Shown piece after piece: positions 6,240 through 14,515 of a DNA stretch of 22,076 nt (position 1 is its first letter; every line of letters starts with the position of its first letter). The stretch is from JALOAP01 sp964632355. GTDB taxonomy: Bacteria > Chloroflexota > Dehalococcoidia > Tepidiformales > Tepidiformaceae. The translations under genes were made by a program, and so were the position numbers. The notes beneath the pieces were generated by a model. That model had not been told where the DNA came from, did no database searches, and saw only the letters and a list, made by a program, of their open reading frames with translations. The DNA lies in the NCBI GenBank assembly GCA_964632355.1, contig CAZWBW010000043.1:1-22076 (forward strand), given 5' to 3'.

Positions 6240-7609
6240 CGGGCCTGACAACCGGCTGGGTCGCGAAGGCGATGCGCGCGCAGGGCTACGACGTCCGCGA
6301 AGGACCGGACGTGCCGGTCACCGGCGGTGCGGCTGACTCCCGCAAGGTGCAGCCGGGCAACCTGTTCACCGCGTTCCCGGGCGAAAACACCGACGGCAAC
6401 CTCTACGTTGCGGATGCGCTGCGCAACGGTGCGGTCGCGGCCATCTGCGAGCGCGCACCGGACGGCGACTGGCCGGACAAGACGGTCGTCATCGCGCCGG
6501 ACGCAACCCGTGCGGTGGGTGAACTGGCGCAGGCGTGGCGCAGGCATTGCAACGTCCCGGTGGTCGCGATCACGGGGACGGTGGGGAAGACGACCGCGAA
6601 GGAGCTCACCGCGGCGACGCTGGCGGCGAAGTTCGCAACACACCGCAGCGAAGGAAACCTCAACTCGCGCGAGGGGCTGCCGCTGGCGCTCCTGACCCTC
6701 CGGCCGGACCACGAAGTTTCGGTGCTCGAGATGGGCATGGACAGCGTCGGCGAAATCGCTCGGCTGTGCGCGATCGCGGAGCCGCGCGTGGGAGCGGTGC
6801 TCAACATCGGGCTCACGCACGCGGAGAAGCTCGGGAGCATCGAGGCGATCGCGAACGAGAAGCTGTCGCTGCCCCGGGCGCTCCCGGCCGACGGGACGGC
6901 AATCCTGAACCTCGACGACGAGCGCATTGCGCCCGTCGTGGATGAACTGCGATGCCGGGTCATCGGGTTCGGGCGCGACGAGAGCGCGCAGTTGCGGGTG
7001 GACGGCATCCGCGACCTGGGGCTCGATGGCACCGAGTTCGAAGTGACCTTCGAAGGCAAGACCGTCAGCGTTCGGTCGCCGTTGCCCGGCGTGCATGTGG
7101 TGCCAGCGGCGCTGACGGCGATTGGCGCCAGCCTCGCGCTCGGTGTTCCGCTCGAAGAGGCGGCGGAGGCGGTGCGAGACGCGCAGGTCGAAGGCCGGCT
7201 TCGCCGCGTTCCGAGCGCGACCGGGGCCACCATCCTCGATGACCGCTACAACGCGAGCCCTGCATCGGTCGCGGGAGCGTTGAGCCTGCTCGCGCGGCTG
7301 CCGGGCCGGCGGTTCGCGCTGCTGGGCAAGATGGCGGAACTCGGTGACCACGCCGAGGCCGAGCACCGGCGCATCGGCCGCATCGCCGCGGAAAGCGTGG
7401 AGGTGCTCGCGTCGTTCGGCGAACTCGGGCGGTTCATCGTGGACGAGGCACAGGAAGCGGGGCTCGACCAGGCCTGCTGGTTCGAAACAAAGGAAGAGGC
7501 GGCGTCGGCGATTCGCGAACAGCTGCGCGAGGGCGACTGGGTGCTCGTGAAGGGCTCCCGGAGCGAGGCGCTGGAAACGATCATTCCGGTGCTGGAGGGC
7601 GGCGCATGA
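6236..7609 (+). CDS. murF: UDP-N-acetylmuramoyl-tripeptide--D-alanyl-D-alanine ligase MurF
   Basis: A 457-residue Mur ligase adding D-Ala-D-Ala to UDP-MurNAc-tripeptide in the cytoplasm. Its N-terminal domain carries DSRKVQPGNLFTAF. The ATP-binding loop is GTVGKTT (about 114-120). MurF-specific features are GNLNSREGLPLALL, THAEKLGSIEAIANEK and DDRYNASPASVAGAL; the DNPR motif of MurE is absent, so this is MurF and not the missing MurE. The start overlaps the ftsI stop by 4 bp and the end overlaps mraY by 4 bp. Length is normal. In most clusters murE lies between ftsI and murF; here nothing does. Confidence 0.95.
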   Translation: MTGLTTGWVAKAMRAQGYDVREGPDVPVTGGAADSRKVQPGNLFTAFPGENTDGNLYVADALRNGAVAAICERAPDGDWPDKTVVIAPDATRAVGELAQAWRRHCNVPVVAITGTVGKTTAKELTAATLAAKFATHRSEGNLNSREGLPLALLTLRPDHEVSVLEMGMDSVGEIARLCAIAEPRVGAVLNIGLTHAEKLGSIEAIANEKLSLPRALPADGTAILNLDDERIAPVVDELRCRVIGFGRDESAQLRVDGIRDLGLDGTEFEVTFEGKTVSVRSPLPGVHVVPAALTAIGASLALGVPLEEAAEAVRDAQVEGRLRRVPSATGATILDDRYNASPASVAGALSLLARLPGRRFALLGKMAELGDHAEAEHRRIGRIAAESVEVLASFGELGRFIVDEAQEAGLDQACWFETKEEAASAIREQLREGDWVLVKGSRSEALETIIPVLEGGA

Positions 7610-8574
7610 TTCACGCCCTCTACTCGGGAGCGATTACGTTCGTCATTTCGCTGGCGCTCGGGTACCCGATCTTGCGGTACCTCCGGGCACAAAAGGCCGG
7701 CAAGCAAATCAGCGAGTATCAGCCGCAATCGCACCAGAAGAAGGCGGGCACGCCCACGTTCGGCGGGCTCATCATCTGGGTGCCGACGTTCATCGTCACG
7801 GCGGTAGCGGTGGACTGGTGGAACCACCAGTCGATCCTCCTGCCGCTCGGGATGATCGGCATCACGGGCGCGGCCGGCTTCGTTGACGACCTTGGAACGC
7901 TGCAGCATCGCCGCCAGGGCGGTCTTTCGTGGCGGTTCAAGATCACGTTTCTCACGCTGCTCGGCATCGCGGCAGCGATCGTGCTGTACGAGCACATCGA
8001 GGTGCAGTCGATCCACGTGCCGTACGTGGGTTCGTACGAACTGGGACTGCTCTACATCCCAATCGCCGTGCTGGTCATTGTAGGAACGACGAGCGCCGTC
8101 GCAGTCACCGACGGCCTGGATGCACTCGCAGGCGGCACGACGCTTATCGCGTTCATTGCATACGGCATCCTCGGCTTCATCCAGGGGCAGGAGTTCGTCG
8201 CGACGTTCGCGTTCATCATCGCGGGCGCGAACCTGGGCTACCTCTGGTACAACGCGCACCCGGCGATGGTGATCATGGGCGACACCGGCGCGCTGGCGCT
8301 CGGTTCGAGCCTGGCGGTGGTGTCGCTGATGACCGGCCAGTGGCTGCTGCTGCCGGTCATCGGGATCATCTTCGTGCTCGAAGCGCTCAGCAACGTCATC
8401 CAGATCGGGTACTTCAAGCTGACGAAGGGGCGCCGCATCTTCAAGCGGGCGCCGCTGCACCATCACTTCGAAGAGATCGGCTGGGCCGAGACGCAAGTCG
8501 TGACGCGCGCGTGGCTCATCGCGATCGTCGCCGCCATGGTCGGCGTGGCCCTTGCGCTGGAGGTGCCGGATTGA
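7606..8574 (+). CDS. mraY: Phospho-N-acetylmuramoyl-pentapeptide-transferase MraY
   Basis: A 322-residue polytopic membrane enzyme that moves phospho-MurNAc-pentapeptide from UDP to undecaprenyl phosphate, making lipid I. Many hydrophobic segments are visible, separated by the family's cytoplasmic motifs: KAGTPTFGG, the metal-binding Asp pair in GFVDDLG (D94-D95), VAVTDGLDALAGG, NAHPAMVIMGDTGALALG, and the histidine signature APLHHHFE. MraY usually reads TDGLDGLA and GDTGSLALG, so both motifs have single conservative changes. It overlaps murF by ATGA and murD by TTGA. Confidence 0.95.
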   Translation: MIHALYSGAITFVISLALGYPILRYLRAQKAGKQISEYQPQSHQKKAGTPTFGGLIIWVPTFIVTAVAVDWWNHQSILLPLGMIGITGAAGFVDDLGTLQHRRQGGLSWRFKITFLTLLGIAAAIVLYEHIEVQSIHVPYVGSYELGLLYIPIAVLVIVGTTSAVAVTDGLDALAGGTTLIAFIAYGILGFIQGQEFVATFAFIIAGANLGYLWYNAHPAMVIMGDTGALALGSSLAVVSLMTGQWLLLPVIGIIFVLEALSNVIQIGYFKLTKGRRIFKRAPLHHHFEEIGWAETQVVTRAWLIAIVAAMVGVALALEVPD

Positions 8575-9977
8575 GCGCGGCACTTCGCGGCGGCATTCCG
8601 AACGTGCGCGGTAAGCGCGCGCTGGTCTACTCCCTCGGGATCGAGGGGCGGGACCTGGCTGCGTGGCTGCTGCGCAACGGCGCATCTGTGACCATGTCGG
8701 ACACGCGGTCGGAAGAGCAGCTCCGGGCCGCGGGCGCGACCGCGCCGGCAGGCGTGGAGCGGGTGGTCAGCGGTCAGCCGTTCCTCCCACCGGATGGATT
8801 CGACTTGCTGGCGGTGTCGCAATCGGTGTTGCGGCACGACCCGATGGTGGTCCGGGCGCGCGAACTCGGCGTCCCGGTGGTGTCGCAGATGGAGCTCTTC
8901 CTGCGGCTCTGCCCGGGGCGCGTCATCGGCATCACCGGTTCGAACGGCAAGTCGACAACAACGGCGCTGGTCGGCGCGATGGCACGAGCCGCAGGCATCG
9001 AACACATCGTCGGCGGGAACATCGGCGAAGCGCTGCTCGGGCGGCTTGACGACATTCGCGAGAGCACGACGGTCATCCTCGAGGTCAGCCACACGCAGCT
9101 CCAGTACATCGACCGCGGGCCGGACATCGCCGCCATCACGAACATCACGCCGAACCACCTCGACCAGTTCAGCTGGGACGAGTACGTGGGGCTGAAGCGG
9201 CGGATTCTCGAGACGCAGTGCACCGAGAGCGTCGCCGTCTTGAACGCGGACGACGAAACGAGCCGCGACCTGTTCGAAGACGTGCGGGGCGAGCTGCACC
9301 TGGCTTGCCGGCGCGAGTCTCCAGGTACGCACGACGGGGCCCACCTCGGCGACAGCGCGATCTACCTTCGCAAGTGGGGCACCGTGGCGCGACTGCTGGA
9401 CAGCAGTGAGATCCAGCTTCGTGGCGAACACAACCTTGCGAACGTGGTGATGGCCTGCGCCATCGCCGATGCGGCGGGGTTCGACCGAACCGCCATCGCC
9501 GAGGCCGCGCGGAGCTTCCGCGGCGTGGCCCACCGGCTCGAAGTCGTCGGGAGCGCGGCTGGCGTGACCTACGTGAATGACAGCATCGCGACTTCGCCCG
9601 AGCGGACAATCGCGGGGCTCCGGGCCTTCCACGAGCCCGTAGTGCTCCTGCTGGGTGGCAGGGAGAAGCACCTCCCGCTGGAGGAGCTCCGCGAGCAGGT
9701 GCGGAACCGGTGCAGGGCCGTGGTGTGCTTCGGCGAGGCGAGAGACCTCTTCTTCGAGCAGGTTGCCACGGCGGCGCCCGAACGGGAGAGCGTCGAAACG
9801 CTGGCGGAGGCGGTGTCGGCGGGGAAGGAATACGCGCAGCCCGGAGATGTTGTGCTGCTCTCGCCGGGTGCGACGAGCTTCGACGCGTACCCGAACTTCG
9901 AGGCACGTGGCGAAGAGTTCCGGGCGCTGGTTCGCGCGCTGCCCGGATTCGAGGAGGTGCCGGCATGGCCTCGCTGA
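8571..9977 (+). CDS. murD: UDP-N-acetylmuramoyl-L-alanine--D-glutamate ligase MurD
   Basis: A 468-residue Mur ligase adding D-Glu to UDP-MurNAc-L-Ala. It opens with a Rossmann-like KRALVYSLGIEGRDLAAWLL domain, has the ATP loop GSNGKSTTTAL (about 123-133), the central NITPNHLDQFSWDEYVGLKR, and the C-terminal NDSIATSPERTIAGL and LLLGGREKHLPLEEL of MurD. The start is a TTG (8571-8573) overlapping the mraY stop; GGAGG at 8559-8563 gives ideal 7-nt spacing, and no ATG is suitable, though the frame is open far upstream. The usual MurD segment ELSSFQL reads EVSHTQL here. It overlaps ftsW by 13 bp. Confidence 0.93.
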   Translation: MSAALRGGIPNVRGKRALVYSLGIEGRDLAAWLLRNGASVTMSDTRSEEQLRAAGATAPAGVERVVSGQPFLPPDGFDLLAVSQSVLRHDPMVVRARELGVPVVSQMELFLRLCPGRVIGITGSNGKSTTTALVGAMARAAGIEHIVGGNIGEALLGRLDDIRESTTVILEVSHTQLQYIDRGPDIAAITNITPNHLDQFSWDEYVGLKRRILETQCTESVAVLNADDETSRDLFEDVRGELHLACRRESPGTHDGAHLGDSAIYLRKWGTVARLLDSSEIQLRGEHNLANVVMACAIADAAGFDRTAIAEAARSFRGVAHRLEVVGSAAGVTYVNDSIATSPERTIAGLRAFHEPVVLLLGGREKHLPLEELREQVRNRCRAVVCFGEARDLFFEQVATAAPERESVETLAEAVSAGKEYAQPGDVVLLSPGATSFDAYPNFEARGEEFRALVRALPGFEEVPAWPR

Positions 9978-11149
9978 ACCGGCCCTCCGAGTGGGTTCCG
10001 GGGCGCCCGGATTACGCGCTGCTGGCGCTGACGGCGGTGCTGACCGTTACCGGGCTTGTCGCGGTGTACAGCGCGAGCTTCGTCATTGGGCTCGCCCGCT
10101 TCGGCGACCCACAGTACTACGTCGTCCGCCAGGGGGTGTGGGCCTGCTTCGGGCTGGTGCTCATGGTCGCCGCGATGCGGACCGACTACCGCATCTACCA
10201 GAAGTACGCGGTGCCCATCATGCTCGCGACAATCCTCGCGCTGGCGGCAGTGCTCGTCGTCGGCGTCGAAGGTGGTGGGGCGCGGCGGTGGCTTGGCGTC
10301 GGCGAATTCACCATCCAGCCGGCCGAGTTCGCGAAGCTGACCGTCACGCTGTACATCGCGGCGTGGCTCGCGTCGAAGGGCGAAAGCATCCGGAGTTTCG
10401 ACCAGGGGTTGGCCCCGTTCGTAGTGATCATCACCGCCGTCGGCGTGTTGATCATGCTCGAACCGAGCCTCGGCACGACGTTCATCATCCTCTCGATCAC
10501 CGTCACCATGTTCTGGGTCGCGGGCGCGTCGGTGGCGCAGATGGTGACGCTCGGCATTACCGGGTCGATCGCGATTGCCGTTCTTGCCACGGTCGCCGGC
10601 TACCGCATGGACCGGCTGACGGCGTTCTTCAACGCCGAGCTCGACCCGCTGGGCAACGGCTTCCAGACACTCCAGGCGCTGCAGGCGCTCGGGAATGGCG
10701 GGCTCCACGGACTCGGGCTGGGCGCCAGCCGCGGCAAATTCTTCTACATCCCCGAGAGCCACACGGACGGCGTATTCGCCATCATCGGCGAGGAACTCGG
10801 GTTCATCGCGACCTGCGCGATCCTCGGACTCTACGTGATCCTGATGATTCGCGGCTACCAGGTTGCCCGGCGTTCGCGCGACGACTTCGGGATGCTGGTG
10901 GCGACCGGGATCACGACCTGGATCGCGGTGCAGGCGCTCCTGAACATCGGCGGGATCACGCGGGTCATTCCGCTGACGGGCGTGCCGCTGCCCTTCCTGA
11001 GCTTCGGCGGCAACGCGCTGGCCGCTGTGCTGCTCGGGATGGGGGTGCTGATCAACATCTCGCGGTACCCGAGGGACGAGCGACCGGTCGCCGAGGGGGC
11101 GAAGACGCCGGTGCGCCCGCGGAGCGTGGTACGGAGGGCACGACGATGA
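9965..11149 (+). CDS. ftsW: Peptidoglycan glycosyltransferase FtsW (SEDS)
   Basis: A 394-residue SEDS-family membrane protein that polymerises lipid II at the septum with FtsI. About ten hydrophobic segments are visible. Family signatures include VYSASF after the first helix, GGGARRWLGVGEFTIQPAEFAK, MLEPSLGTTFI, the extracellular segment with LDPLGNGFQ, SRGKFFYIPESHTDGVFAII followed by GEELGF, and PLTGVPLPFLSFGGNA. The HTD-F/A-GEELGF block favours FtsW over RodA, as does the location. ATG 9965 has GAGGAGG at 9951-9957, 7 nt upstream, inside the murD 3' end. The basic C-terminal tail is cytoplasmic. It overlaps murG by 4 bp. Confidence 0.95.
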   Translation: MASLNRPSEWVPGRPDYALLALTAVLTVTGLVAVYSASFVIGLARFGDPQYYVVRQGVWACFGLVLMVAAMRTDYRIYQKYAVPIMLATILALAAVLVVGVEGGGARRWLGVGEFTIQPAEFAKLTVTLYIAAWLASKGESIRSFDQGLAPFVVIITAVGVLIMLEPSLGTTFIILSITVTMFWVAGASVAQMVTLGITGSIAIAVLATVAGYRMDRLTAFFNAELDPLGNGFQTLQALQALGNGGLHGLGLGASRGKFFYIPESHTDGVFAIIGEELGFIATCAILGLYVILMIRGYQVARRSRDDFGMLVATGITTWIAVQALLNIGGITRVIPLTGVPLPFLSFGGNALAAVLLGMGVLINISRYPRDERPVAEGAKTPVRPRSVVRRARR

Positions 11150-12237
11150 CGCTCCGTATCGCCCTCACGGCCGGTGGCACCGGTGGCCACATCTTCCCCG
11201 CGCTGGCGGTGCTCGATGCGCTGCAGCGCGAAGGCGGCGTCGGGGAGGTGCGCTTCTTCGGCCCCGAAGACCGCGGCGAACGCGCCCGGGTCGAGGCGCA
11301 CGGGCTCCGATTCGAAACCGTACCGGCAGCACCCGTTCGTGGACGCGGACCCATCTCGCTGGCGAGGAGCGCCTTCCGGCTCGGCGCCGGGACGGTCATC
11401 GCGGCCTGGAAGCTCCGCAAGTACAAGCCGGACGTGGTATTCAGCACCGGCGGGTACGCGAGCTTCCCGGGAAGCGTGGCTGCGCGCATCCTGCGCATTC
11501 CGCTCGTGGTGTACCTGCCCGACGTGACGCCGGGCTGGGCGGTGAGCGCCGAACAGCGGCTGGCGACGCGCATCGCGACGACGACGGAAGCGGCGCTGGA
11601 CCACCTGCCGCGCGAGAAGACGGTGGTCACCGGCTACCCGGTGCGGGCCACGTTCTTCGAGGTGAGCCGCGAGGAGGCGCGACGGAAGGTGGGCGTTGAG
11701 GGCGACGAGCCGGTGATCCTGTTCGCCGGCGCGAGCCAGGGCGCGCGAGCGCTGAACCGAGCCGTGTTCGACAGCCTCCCGGCGCTGGTGAAGTCCGCGA
11801 CGGTCTTCCATGTGACCGGTGAGCGCGACGTGGTGCAGGCACAACGGATGCGCGGCGACCTCTGGTCGCTGGCAGACCGGTACCGGCCGGCTGCATTCCG
11901 CGACGACCTGCCACTGCTGATGCTCGCGGCCGACCTTGGCGTGATGCGCGCGGGCGCGAGCGTGCTGGGCGAACTGCCGGCAGCCGGGCTCCCCGCCATT
12001 CTCGTGCCCGGGACCTTCGCGGGCGGGCACCAGCGGGACAACGCGAACTGGCTCGCGAAGAACGGTGCTGCGGTGGTGCTCGAAGAGGCAGAGATCGAGC
12101 GGCTGCCGGAACTTATCGCCGAGCTGCTGAACGACCGGGAACGCCTGCAATCGATGAGGGAGGCCGCGCGGAAGCTGGCTCGGCCCGACGCTGCATCGGC
12201 GATCGCGAAGCTGGTCAGGGAGGTGGCGAAGCGATGA
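11146..12237 (+). CDS. murG: UDP-GlcNAc--lipid I N-acetylglucosaminyltransferase MurG
   Basis: A 363-residue GT28 enzyme on the inner face of the membrane that adds GlcNAc to lipid I, giving lipid II. N-terminal glycine loop: LTAGGTGGHIFPALAVL (7-23). Further signatures are FSTGGYASFPGSVAA, VTGYPVR between the two Rossmann domains, a second glycine loop FAGASQGARALN (usually GGSQGA, here with Ala for the first Gly), and the UDP-GlcNAc site MRAGASVLGELPAAGLPAIL with GGHQRDNANWL. ATG 11146 overlaps the ftsW stop by 4 bp. The frame is open upstream as an ftsW shadow. It overlaps murC by 4 bp. Confidence 0.95.
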   Translation: MTLRIALTAGGTGGHIFPALAVLDALQREGGVGEVRFFGPEDRGERARVEAHGLRFETVPAAPVRGRGPISLARSAFRLGAGTVIAAWKLRKYKPDVVFSTGGYASFPGSVAARILRIPLVVYLPDVTPGWAVSAEQRLATRIATTTEAALDHLPREKTVVTGYPVRATFFEVSREEARRKVGVEGDEPVILFAGASQGARALNRAVFDSLPALVKSATVFHVTGERDVVQAQRMRGDLWSLADRYRPAAFRDDLPLLMLAADLGVMRAGASVLGELPAAGLPAILVPGTFAGGHQRDNANWLAKNGAAVVLEEAEIERLPELIAELLNDRERLQSMREAARKLARPDAASAIAKLVREVAKR

Positions 12238-13604
12238 CCACGCTCCCGAACTCGGTTCACCTGATCGGCATCGGTGGGATGCACATGTCGGCGATTGGCC
12301 AACTGCTGCTGGAGCGCGGCGTCCGCGTGACCGGCAGCGACCTGCGCCCGTCGAAGTTCACGCGCGACCTCGAAGCACGCGGCGCGCGGGTGTTCGAAGG
12401 CCACGCAGCCGAGAACGTGGGCGACGCTGAACTCGTTGTGACCACCGCCGCTGCGAGCGACGACAACCCGGAAATCGCCGAAGCGCAACGCCGGGGCATC
12501 CCGGTGATCCTGCGCGCCGAGATGGTGGGGCGGCTCATCGCGGACAAGCGCGTCATCGCGGTGGCCGGGGCCCACGGAAAGACGACGACATCGAGCCTCA
12601 TCGCGTTCGTCCTGCGGGAGGCGGGCCGCGACCCCATGTACCTGCTCGGCGGCGAGAGCATCGACCTCGGCGGGCATGCCGCCTGGGGCGACGGCGACCT
12701 CTGCGTGGTGGAAGCCGATGAGTACAAGCGCGCGTTCCACGAGTACACGCCCGAAGTGGCGGTCATCACGAACGTCGAGCCGGACCACCTCGACTACTAC
12801 GGCACGGCGGAGGCCTACCACGAAGCGTTCGTCGAATTCGCACGCAAGGTGAAGCCCGGCGGCGTGCTGCTGACGTGCTGGGACGACGCGGGCGCACGCG
12901 CGGTCGCGGAAGCGGTCGAGGACGCGGGCATTCGCGAGGAGTCGTACGGCATCGAAGGCACCCGCTTCTGGCAGGCCACCGACATCGAGACCGGCCCTGG
13001 CGGCGTGTCGTTCACGCTCCGGCGGGGCGGGACGCCGATGGGGACGCTGCGGTTCGGTATCCCCGGCGACCACTTCGTTCGCAACGCAACAGCGGCGGCA
13101 GCGGCGTGCCTCGACCTCGGCATCGAATTCGATGCTATCCGCGAGGCAATCGGGCGGTTCCGGGGTGCGCGGCGGCGATTCGAACGCGTCGGGGAGGCGG
13201 GCGGCGTGCTGGTGATGGATGACTATGCGCACCACCCGACCGAGGTGCGAGCGACCATCCGGGCCGCGCGGACGCGGTTCGCGGGCCGGCGGCTCATCGG
13301 CGTGTACCAGCCGCACACCTACAGCCGTATCTCGTACCTGTGGGACGAGTGGACCCGCTGCTGGCAGGGACTCGACGAACTCGTGGTGCTCGAAACGTAT
13401 GCCGCACGCGAAAAGCCGCTTCCCGGCCGGGGCGCGAAAGACCTCGCGGAAGCGATTGAGGAACCGCGCGCAACCTACGCCGCGAACTTCAACGAGGCCG
13501 CGCGCAAGGCCGTGGAACTGGCGAAACCCGGCGACGTCATCTTCACCATCGGCGCAGGGGATGTGACCGAGGTGGGGCCAATGATCGTGGAGTTGCTGCA
13601 ATGA
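12234..13604 (+). CDS. murC: UDP-N-acetylmuramate--L-alanine ligase MurC
   Basis: A 456-residue Mur ligase attaching L-Ala to UDP-MurNAc. It has the N-terminal GIGGMHMSAIG (12-22; usually G where this has H), an ATP loop GAHGKTTTS (112-120), the EADEYKRAF segment (160-168; the EADEYDR form of MurC), NVEPDHLDYYGT, the ribose/adenine region with RRRFERVG, DDYAHHPTEVRATIRAAR, and the late YQPHTYSR. All positions are as expected for MurC and distinguish it from Mpl. It overlaps murG (ATGA at 12234) and murB (ATGA at 13601). Confidence 0.95.
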   Translation: MTTLPNSVHLIGIGGMHMSAIGQLLLERGVRVTGSDLRPSKFTRDLEARGARVFEGHAAENVGDAELVVTTAAASDDNPEIAEAQRRGIPVILRAEMVGRLIADKRVIAVAGAHGKTTTSSLIAFVLREAGRDPMYLLGGESIDLGGHAAWGDGDLCVVEADEYKRAFHEYTPEVAVITNVEPDHLDYYGTAEAYHEAFVEFARKVKPGGVLLTCWDDAGARAVAEAVEDAGIREESYGIEGTRFWQATDIETGPGGVSFTLRRGGTPMGTLRFGIPGDHFVRNATAAAAACLDLGIEFDAIREAIGRFRGARRRFERVGEAGGVLVMDDYAHHPTEVRATIRAARTRFAGRRLIGVYQPHTYSRISYLWDEWTRCWQGLDELVVLETYAAREKPLPGRGAKDLAEAIEEPRATYAANFNEAARKAVELAKPGDVIFTIGAGDVTEVGPMIVELLQ

Positions 13605-14515
13605 GCGCACTCGAACGGCTGGCGGCCATGCTCGAGAGCCACGGCGAACTGCGCCGGAACGAGCCGATGTCGCGCCATACCACGTTCGGGATCGGCGGGC
13701 CGGCGGACCTGTTCCTGACCGTGCGGGACCTCGAACAGCTCAGCTTTGCGGCGAACGCGGCCCACGACGCGGGCATCGATGTGTTCGTGCTCGGCAGCGG
13801 CAGCAACATCCTCGTGGCAGATGGCGGGATCCGGGGGCTAGTGCTCGATAACCGTGCGCGAAAGGAGACGCCCGACTCGAACGGCACGACCTATCGCGTG
13901 GAGAGCGGCGCAAGCTTCGCGGCGTTCGCCCGCAAGATGTGCCGCCAGGGGCTCGGCGGGCTGACGTGGGCGGTCGGCATCCCCGGCACGCTCGGCGGCG
14001 CGGTGGTGTACAACGCCGGGGCCTACGGCGGGTCGCTCGGCGATGTGCTGACGCGCGTTCGCCTGCAGGAGCACGGCAACGGCGACGAATGGGTCGACGC
14101 AGCGGACCTCGGGCTGGTGTACCGCGGGAGCGTGTTCACCCGCGGCCAGTTCGTGGACAAGACGGTGCTGGAGGTCGAGCTGCGGCTCGAACCAGCGGAC
14201 TCGAAGGAACTGCTCGAGCGGGCAGCGAGTTATGACGCGAAGCGGCTTGCGGCGCAACCGCGCGGCCGGAACGCCGGATCGATGTTCAAGAACCCGGCGG
14301 AACAGCCGGCGTGGAAGCTCATCGATGCGGTGGGGCTGCGCGGGGCACAGCGCGGTGACGCAGCGATTAGCGAGAAACACTGCAACTTCTTCGTGAACTA
14401 CGGGAACGCGCGGGCCGAGGACGTGGCGTGGCTGGTGCACGAGGCCCAGCGGCGCGTCCGCGAGCAGTTCGGCATCGAACTCCAGCGCGAAGTCGCTTTC
14501 GTGGGGGACTGGTGA
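13601..14515 (+). CDS. murB: UDP-N-acetylenolpyruvoylglucosamine reductase MurB
   Basis: A 304-residue FAD-dependent enzyme reducing UDP-GlcNAc-enolpyruvate to UDP-MurNAc. FAD-binding motifs are HTTFGIGGPADLFL (26-39), LGSGSNILVADGGI (64-77) and VGIPGTLGGAVVYNAGAYGG. The catalytic serine lies in NAGSMFKNP (about S227). The C-terminal block WKLIDAVGLRG and ISEKHCNFFVNYGNA is typical of the shorter type II MurB. murA, the preceding enzyme, is not in the window. The start overlaps the murC stop (ATGA); the stop shares one base with the ddl start (TGATG). Confidence 0.95.
   Translation: MSALERLAAMLESHGELRRNEPMSRHTTFGIGGPADLFLTVRDLEQLSFAANAAHDAGIDVFVLGSGSNILVADGGIRGLVLDNRARKETPDSNGTTYRVESGASFAAFARKMCRQGLGGLTWAVGIPGTLGGAVVYNAGAYGGSLGDVLTRVRLQEHGNGDEWVDAADLGLVYRGSVFTRGQFVDKTVLEVELRLEPADSKELLERAASYDAKRLAAQPRGRNAGSMFKNPAEQPAWKLIDAVGLRGAQRGDAAISEKHCNFFVNYGNARAEDVAWLVHEAQRRVREQFGIELQREVAFVGDW

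Noticed and set aside
4677..6251. Antisense ORF of 524 codons across ftsI
   Set aside because: High GC makes long open antisense frames common; the product is Arg/His-rich without any domain, while the plus strand carries all three PBP motifs.
11634..13610. Antisense ORF of 658 codons across murG and murC
   Set aside because: Same artefact: no domain, Arg/Ala/His-rich composition, and full overlap with two well-supported Mur genes.
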